Made by a program: the position numbers and the translations under genes | DNA from: Papilionanthe hookeriana x Papilionanthe teres | Taxonomy: Eukaryota; Streptophyta; Magnoliopsida; Asparagales; Orchidaceae | DNA length: 64,000 nucleotides | Assembly (NCBI GenBank): GCA_022702705.1 | Contig: CM040421.1 | Span: 6,206,090-6,270,089, forward strand | Direction: 5' to 3' | In this document: in pieces, positions 59,286 through 64,000 of the stretch | Layout of the letters: each line of letters opens with the position of its first letter | Numbering within the stretch: the first letter of the stretch is position 1 | The notes under the pieces: generated by a model | The model's database searches: none | The model's input: only the letters and a program-made list of their open reading frames with translations | What the model was told of the DNA's origin: nothing

Positions 59286-60401
59286 TCAAACTTCATTTTC
59301 AGGAGTTTCCTTTAAAGTTATAGCACTTTCTTCAGATTCAGGCTCTCTGGCGAGACTTCTCTTTCCAAAGCGTTCTGTCGGTATCGGTTCGGCAATAATA
59401 GGTTGCCACACTATCCTCCTTGTAATATGTAACCTAGGACCAGATGATCTGTTGGCTGTACGTTGGTAGGTGGTGTGTTCCCTAATATGGTGACCTGATA
59501 CGACAACAGGCGAACTCCTCTTACTAGCTCGCACTTTCTTCCTTGGCCTTTCTGTGGCAGTGACGGGGTCTACTCGTGGTCCGAGGTGAGATTTAACTGG
59601 TACTCGTCCCATTCTTCTTAGAATCTCTGACACGGGGCATCCCTCCTTTCTGGCTAACTTCTCCACTACGGCTCGCAATCGGGTAAGTGGCGTAGCCTTG
59701 ATCTTCTTCTTCTTACTATCACTGTAGTATGCAGGTAAAGGCAACGTAGCGGCAATCTTTCGAGTATCTTCCTCATCGAATGCAGCGGAGAGAGGGTGGA
59801 ACCTACTCCCTTCCAACAGCGGTGAAATCTCAGGCAGTTCTTCTTCTCCCTCAGAAATCTCTTCAAGAAAGGCAGCTTCAACAGCCTTAGCATTTCTGAT
59901 CCTAACGATCTTTCTGTTCTTATTCTTTCCTTGTGTCCGGGTTAAGGGTGCAAACCTCAAACTGGACCCTATTTCGAAAACAGACGGTATTGCAGCAAAG
60001 TCTGAACCCTCCATGGTAATGCGGCTCATTACTGACTTGGACTTCTTTTCCTTTCAATTTGGCGGGAGTCGGGGTGGGTGAAGTGATAACCAGCCGGTGG
60101 CGGTAGAGATGACAGTCCTGGGGGTAGCAGCTAACCTCTTACGAACAGCGGTATTCGTCTCAACCGGGACCCTTTGCAGAGAGGGAAATTCTTGGGTCAA
60201 CTTCAGGTTGAACTTAATTATGGGTTCCTCAGTTTCCGGTACTCTAGCCATTAGCACGAAGAGAGTAACATCGGCGAACTTAATATCTGTATTGTCAAAT
60301 CCCTGTCCAAAGCGAATAATCCCATTGTCAGTTAGCTCATCCTTATAGACAGCTAAGTCTATCTCGTTGGTGAAGGAGAAAATCAGCTTCGGTGCAGCCA
60401 T
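59286..60401 (-). pseudogene. T1 ORF1 / N-terminal gag extension
   Basis: The ATG at 60401 lies 4 nt after a CTGCAG splice-acceptor-like site. First segment: MAAPKLIFSFTNEIDLAVYK, DNGIIRFGQGFDNTDIKFAD and VTLFVLMARVPETEEPIIKF. A stop at 60054 is in frame with the second segment (59286-60029), which is basic (KKKKIKATPLTRLRAV, RPRKKVRASKRSS). This frame is also the frame of 58527-59006, so all may once have been one reading frame. Upstream ORFs of unknown function are a known trait of Ogre-like Tat elements. I recognise no domain; the basic middle suggests nucleic acid or nuclear association (inference). 59007-59285 is the damaged connection to gag. Confidence 0.6.
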
Positions 60402-60990
60402 CTTCTGCAGGGTAGATTTTGAACGTCAATCCTGAATTATGCTTCCTTTCATCACAAAACTCTTTAGGACAAAAAAAAATTTCTCCGAAAAGAGTGTGAA
60501 CACATTTTCATTTTTTTTTGTTTTCTTAGTTTTATCCACAAGGTATTTTCAGATCCTATTTTATTCGTGCATTTGTGATTTTAAAAGAGCTTGTTTATTA
60601 AGGGGTTATTTATTAGAAGGTTTACCCATTAAGAACGAAACAATTAAAGGAGGAAGGTTATCGAGAAGATAAGGGACCCAATCCAGAATTGGAAAGGAAG
60701 AGAAAGTCTCGTAAGACTTCTCAACTTGAAGGACCGCTCCTAAGCTAACACCTATTGGGGGTCTACCTCGCCTCTTTGGAGAGGTAACAAAAGGAGGATT
60801 TCGGAACCTCTCTGTTTAGGGGTGTCTAAACAGTGGCTCCAAGATCCAAGAAGAGTTTACCATACCTGTTCAAGACAGAAATGAACAAGATATGTTAACG
60901 GAAGAATGGTAGTTTGATCCACTAGGGGCATGGACTTACTACCGATTTATGCAAGCAAAACCATCTGATCACGATGGAGAGAGGAACTAG
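60402..60990 (-). other. T1 leader
   Basis: Untranslated sequence between PBS and ORF1, without an ORF. On the minus strand it ends with CTACCCTGCAG|AAGATGG, a plausible 3' splice site (AG at 60405-60406) for a leader intron whose donor would lie in the LTR. Confidence 0.55.
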
Positions 60991-61008
60991 CCCCCAGCGG
61001 AGTCGCCA
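60991..61008 (-). other. T1 primer-binding site
   Basis: Minus strand TGGCGACTCCGCTGGGGG, 5 bp after the LTR end GCCGACA. This is the PBS type of Tat/Ogre elements and differs from the Athila PBS of E1, E3 and E4. I do not assign the tRNA with certainty. Confidence 0.85.
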
Positions 61009-61125
61009 GAAATTGTCGGCATATTTATAGGTTGTGTTTTGAAAAATGGGGTCGCCTACTGAATATGTCGGTGAATTTTACATTTTTAATTTAATTTAAA
61101 TATATATATAATTTGAAAATAGTAT

Positions 61126-61323
61126 TTAATTTCTGAAAATAATTTTAAGTTTGAAAATTTTAAGATATGAAATCAAACTGATCTCACATCCCAAATAGTT
61201 TATATAAACGAGCACCGCACCACAAACTGTGTATCTATCCCGAAGAATAGATGCACTGTTTGATGATGGGGCTCGATTAAATAAACTAGAAGATTTGTGA
61301 CATCCGTTTGGTCTGCGAACCAA
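61126..61323 (-). CDS. Small ORF conserved near the Tat LTR 3' end (T1 copy)
   Basis: 65 codons: MVRRPNGCHKSSSLFNRAPS, then DRYTVCGAVLVYINYLGCEI. It corresponds to the ORFs at 12397 and 19476 in the E2 LTRs. It is clean in all three but short, Ile/Lys-rich at the end, and of unknown function. Confidence 0.25.
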   Translation of the reverse strand: MVRRPNGCHKSSSLFNRAPSSNSASILRDRYTVCGAVLVYINYLGCEISLISYLKIFKLKIIFRN

Positions 61324-61401
61324 TTTTATAAGCCGACAAGTTCCCCTGCTTAATATAAAGGAATTAAACAGAGTTTATATTACCTGGGTTCTTAAAGTTC
61401 C

Positions 61402-61423
61402 CTATAAGGGCAAGCCCCTATAG
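61402..61423 (-). other. Conserved LTR stem-loop, T1 copy
   Basis: CTATAAGGGCAAGCCCCTATAG on the plus strand, the reverse complement of the hairpins at 12296 and 19424. Confidence 0.6.
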
Positions 61424-64000
61424 TTAATTACATCTTAAATGTCCGAAGACACTCAAGAAAACTCTCGACAATGATCAGTTGTTTTGCTCTCAAGAATTTC
61501 AAAGTTTAAGGTTTTCAAACAATTGGACTTTGGAGATTTCAATAGGGAATGACTCAAATTTAGAACAATTTATTTTGGGAATCCAATGCAGGAGAAGTAG
61601 GGGATGCCACGGATCCGAAATGAACTTCGGTGACTTCCCGACTATCCTATTGTTTGGCTTCAATTTGAGAGAATTATTTAGTGTTTTAATCCTGCCAATT
61701 TTAATTAATTAGGACTTATATTTGTATGACATAATCACACAAGTAGCCTTGAAGATGTGAGGGCTTAATTTGCATAAGACCGGTTGAGGCTTAATTTGCA
61801 TAATATGATTATGCAGATGCCTAACAAAAAGTTGAGGATTTATGTTGCGCTAGGCAAACTACCTCGAAATCCTATGGCTTATTGTTTAATTCTAAGAAAG
61901 ATTTTGCTGATGTAGACCCATGTTTTGTTGATGAAGATGGTCGTGTTGCCCACTGTTCTCCAAGCTTCTTGTTGTTGCAGAAGTTTAGTTTTAGAATGTG
62001 AAAATCAGGACATGAGAGAAGTGTTTTGGTTTATAAGAGTCTTAAGGTTCAAATATCTTAATGTTTTAATTAAAACAAATCTTAAAGTTGATTAAGCAGG
62101 ACCGATTAAGATCCCACGGTTTCGTCATTTCGGCACCGCTATTTTCATCGGATTCACTTAGTCCGAATGAATTTGGTAAACTCAACTGAATGAGTTCCAC
62201 ACTTTCATTTAGACCGTGGGAAATCTCGTTAGCAACACGTGGGCTACATCACCCGAGGGATTCCTGATCATCCAACGAGACGTTTTAATTTAATTGTAGT
62301 TGTAGTTTTGTTGTTCTGTTTGTGATTAAATTTTGAATTGTTTTATATTTTGAATGTTGTGGCGGTGAATTTTATCTTGTATTGATTTTTAATTTAGTTT
62401 TGGGTTTCAGTTTTGTGGCTATCCTAAAGGTTCCAGTTTTCATGCAGGGTGACATTCTTGTTTAACATGCAAATTTTACAAGAAAGAAAGTACGACGAAG
62501 GTAAATAAATTGCAATAAAATAAAAGCGTACCTGGTGGGTCTTCTCGTCATTCCAAGCTGCAGTTAAAACACACGTCAGGGCATTCAAATATTTGCAATA
62601 AATACCTAGGTAAAGCTAACGGAATGTTCTGGTTGTCTACCAAGATCTTAATCTTATTGCTAGTCAATTCCTATGACGTCTAGGTTTCTGTGTTTTGTTA
62701 AGGATGATTTTCTTCACCAAATAACAATTAAGTTCAATTATTCTTCTAAAATACCCCATCATATTGAGAAAGTGCTTAGGACGGGTCATAGACATCTTTT
62801 CAATGCTTCTGGGATTTATTTCGAGTCCAAATGAATTTCATTGTATAGGTGAATTGATCATCCAAGAATTTGGTTAAGTCTTGTTTATTGCTCAGTGAAC
62901 TCAGATATTTGATTATCTAATGAGTAAAGTGACATTTCACTTGATACTTTATTTAAAGGTTATAAATGTGGGAGCCTTCAGGGGAAAATTAGTTTATTAA
63001 GGAATTTAACCGTTAAAGTTGAGTTAATGATTTAAAACAATCCAATTTAATAGTAAGGTTTCAGATTGATTCTTAAATGTTTTAAAATCATTTAGGTTGA
63101 AAGAGGTGTTTAAATCATTTAATTTCATTAAATTTTGATAATTTGATATGAATTAATTATAGTACTTTAGGTTGGCTTTAATTGGTTTAATTTTCACATT
63201 TTTAATTATGAATTGTTTCAAGATTATTTAATGTTTCAAATTTGTTTTAAGTTTGTTCTTAAGTGTTTTCAAATTAGTTTTAAATGTTTTAAATTTATTT
63301 TAATTTGATTATTAAATCATTTAATGTTTTAAGCTTTAATTTAATTAGAGATTACTTCTTTTTTAATTATTAATTTAAATCATTGTCATTTGAATTAATT
63401 AAGGATTGAATACCATTGAATTAATTCAATTAGGGACTTTAAATTAAAGAATTGGTATCTTCTTAGGTCATATCCCTAATTTTCATAATCCAAAATTTTA
63501 ATTATTCTTCCAAAATTTAAATGATTTATTAATTAAAGTTTCATTTTGATATTTTCAAAGTGATTAATGGGTTTCTACCCCTTTATTCCCTAAATTTCAA
63601 TCATCCAAGAGAAAATTAAGATCAAATATTTTACCCTCCCTTTGATTAGGCCTAAAATATTAACTAGGGTTAAAATCCCTTAATTATCCTTATGCCCTTT
63701 TAAGCTTATTTATCTCATAACTCACCAAATTAAGCTCAAATGAACTTGAAATTTTTATGTCACCTTACTCACATGTCAATTAAGACATTAGAGGAGAAAA
63801 TGTGATTTTTTCCATTTTTAATTTAATTTATATAATTATCTTATTGAAAAATAAGGGTTTTCAATGAAAATTCAACAATATAACCAAGATAAGGTTTTTG
63901 TCCTTAGGAAAATTATGGGATGTTCTTACTGACTAGAGGACCACTTGAACCAATTTTGGTGATTTTTTGAATTATATTTTATTTATTATAATTATTTCAA

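Larger units (their letters stand above)
61014..64000 (-). repeat. T1 5' LTR, 3' portion
   Basis: From TGTCGGCATA (61014) to the window end. It matches the last 3 kb of the E2 LTRs in reverse (for example GGCGACCCC...CAAAACACA, ATAGGGGCTTGCCC, AACGTCTCGTTGGATGATC). The promoter portion of this LTR lies outside the window. Confidence 0.88.

Noticed and set aside
59059..59469. 136-codon plus-strand ORF opposite T1 gag/ORF1
   Set aside because: Antisense shadow of the minus-strand coding frame; composition and position explain it.

Overview
This is nuclear repeat DNA from a seed plant, most likely an angiosperm with a large genome. I recognise no intact host gene. Essentially the whole window is nested Ty3/gypsy LTR retrotransposons of two lineages: Athila-type (primer-binding site like TGGCGCCGTTGCCGGGG, RT/integrase of Athila type) and Tat/Ogre-type (very long LTRs, two RNase H domains). 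The species cannot be named from the sequence.

Nesting, outermost first. T1 is a Tat-type element on the minus strand. Its 5' LTR (61014 to beyond 64000), PBS, leader, gag and pol run right to left down to about 52018, and its 3' part resumes at 23865-22474. Downstream of the pol stop codon T1 carries an extra ORF (23526-22474) whose C-terminal half is an AlkB/ALKBH9-10-like 2-oxoglutarate/Fe(II) dioxygenase, broken by stops, a frameshift and an insertion. E3, a non-autonomous Athila derivative at 23871-52017 (TSD gttgc), sits at the last codons of T1 pol. It is a tandem array LTR-internal-LTR-internal-LTR. E3 was later hit by a solo LTR (30417-32205, TSD cattc) and by E4, a coding-rich Athila element (33622-47317, TSD tttcc). 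E1, another Athila element (LTR right end at 22473), interrupts the T1 AlkB ORF. E1 is itself hit by a Tat-type LTR copy in its RT gene (1-2572, minus) and by E2 (5072-19841, plus) in its gag gene. E2 is two abutting Tat-type LTRs of about 7.2-7.6 kb with no internal region.

Region by region: 1-2572 Tat LTR fragment; 2573-5071 E1 RT-PR-gag remnants; 5072-19841 E2; 19842-20570 E1 gag start and PBS cluster; 20577-22473 E1 5' LTR; 22474-23865 T1 AlkB ORF and pol-ORF spacer; 23871-33621 E3 first unit, middle LTR (with solo LTR) and start of second unit; 33622-47317 E4; 47318-52017 rest of E3; 52018-61008 T1 pol, gag and leader; 61014-64000 T1 5' LTR.

All coding regions carry stops or frameshifts, so nothing here looks autonomously active now. 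The most interesting points are the retrotransposon-borne AlkB ORF with a splice acceptor in front of it; E4, which has two paralogous extra ORFs, each preceded by an array of about six short hairpins and a TATA box, with the same hairpin array in its U3; LTRs and leaders containing duplicated primer-binding sites; and a predicted leader intron that would explain the extreme length of the Tat LTR.
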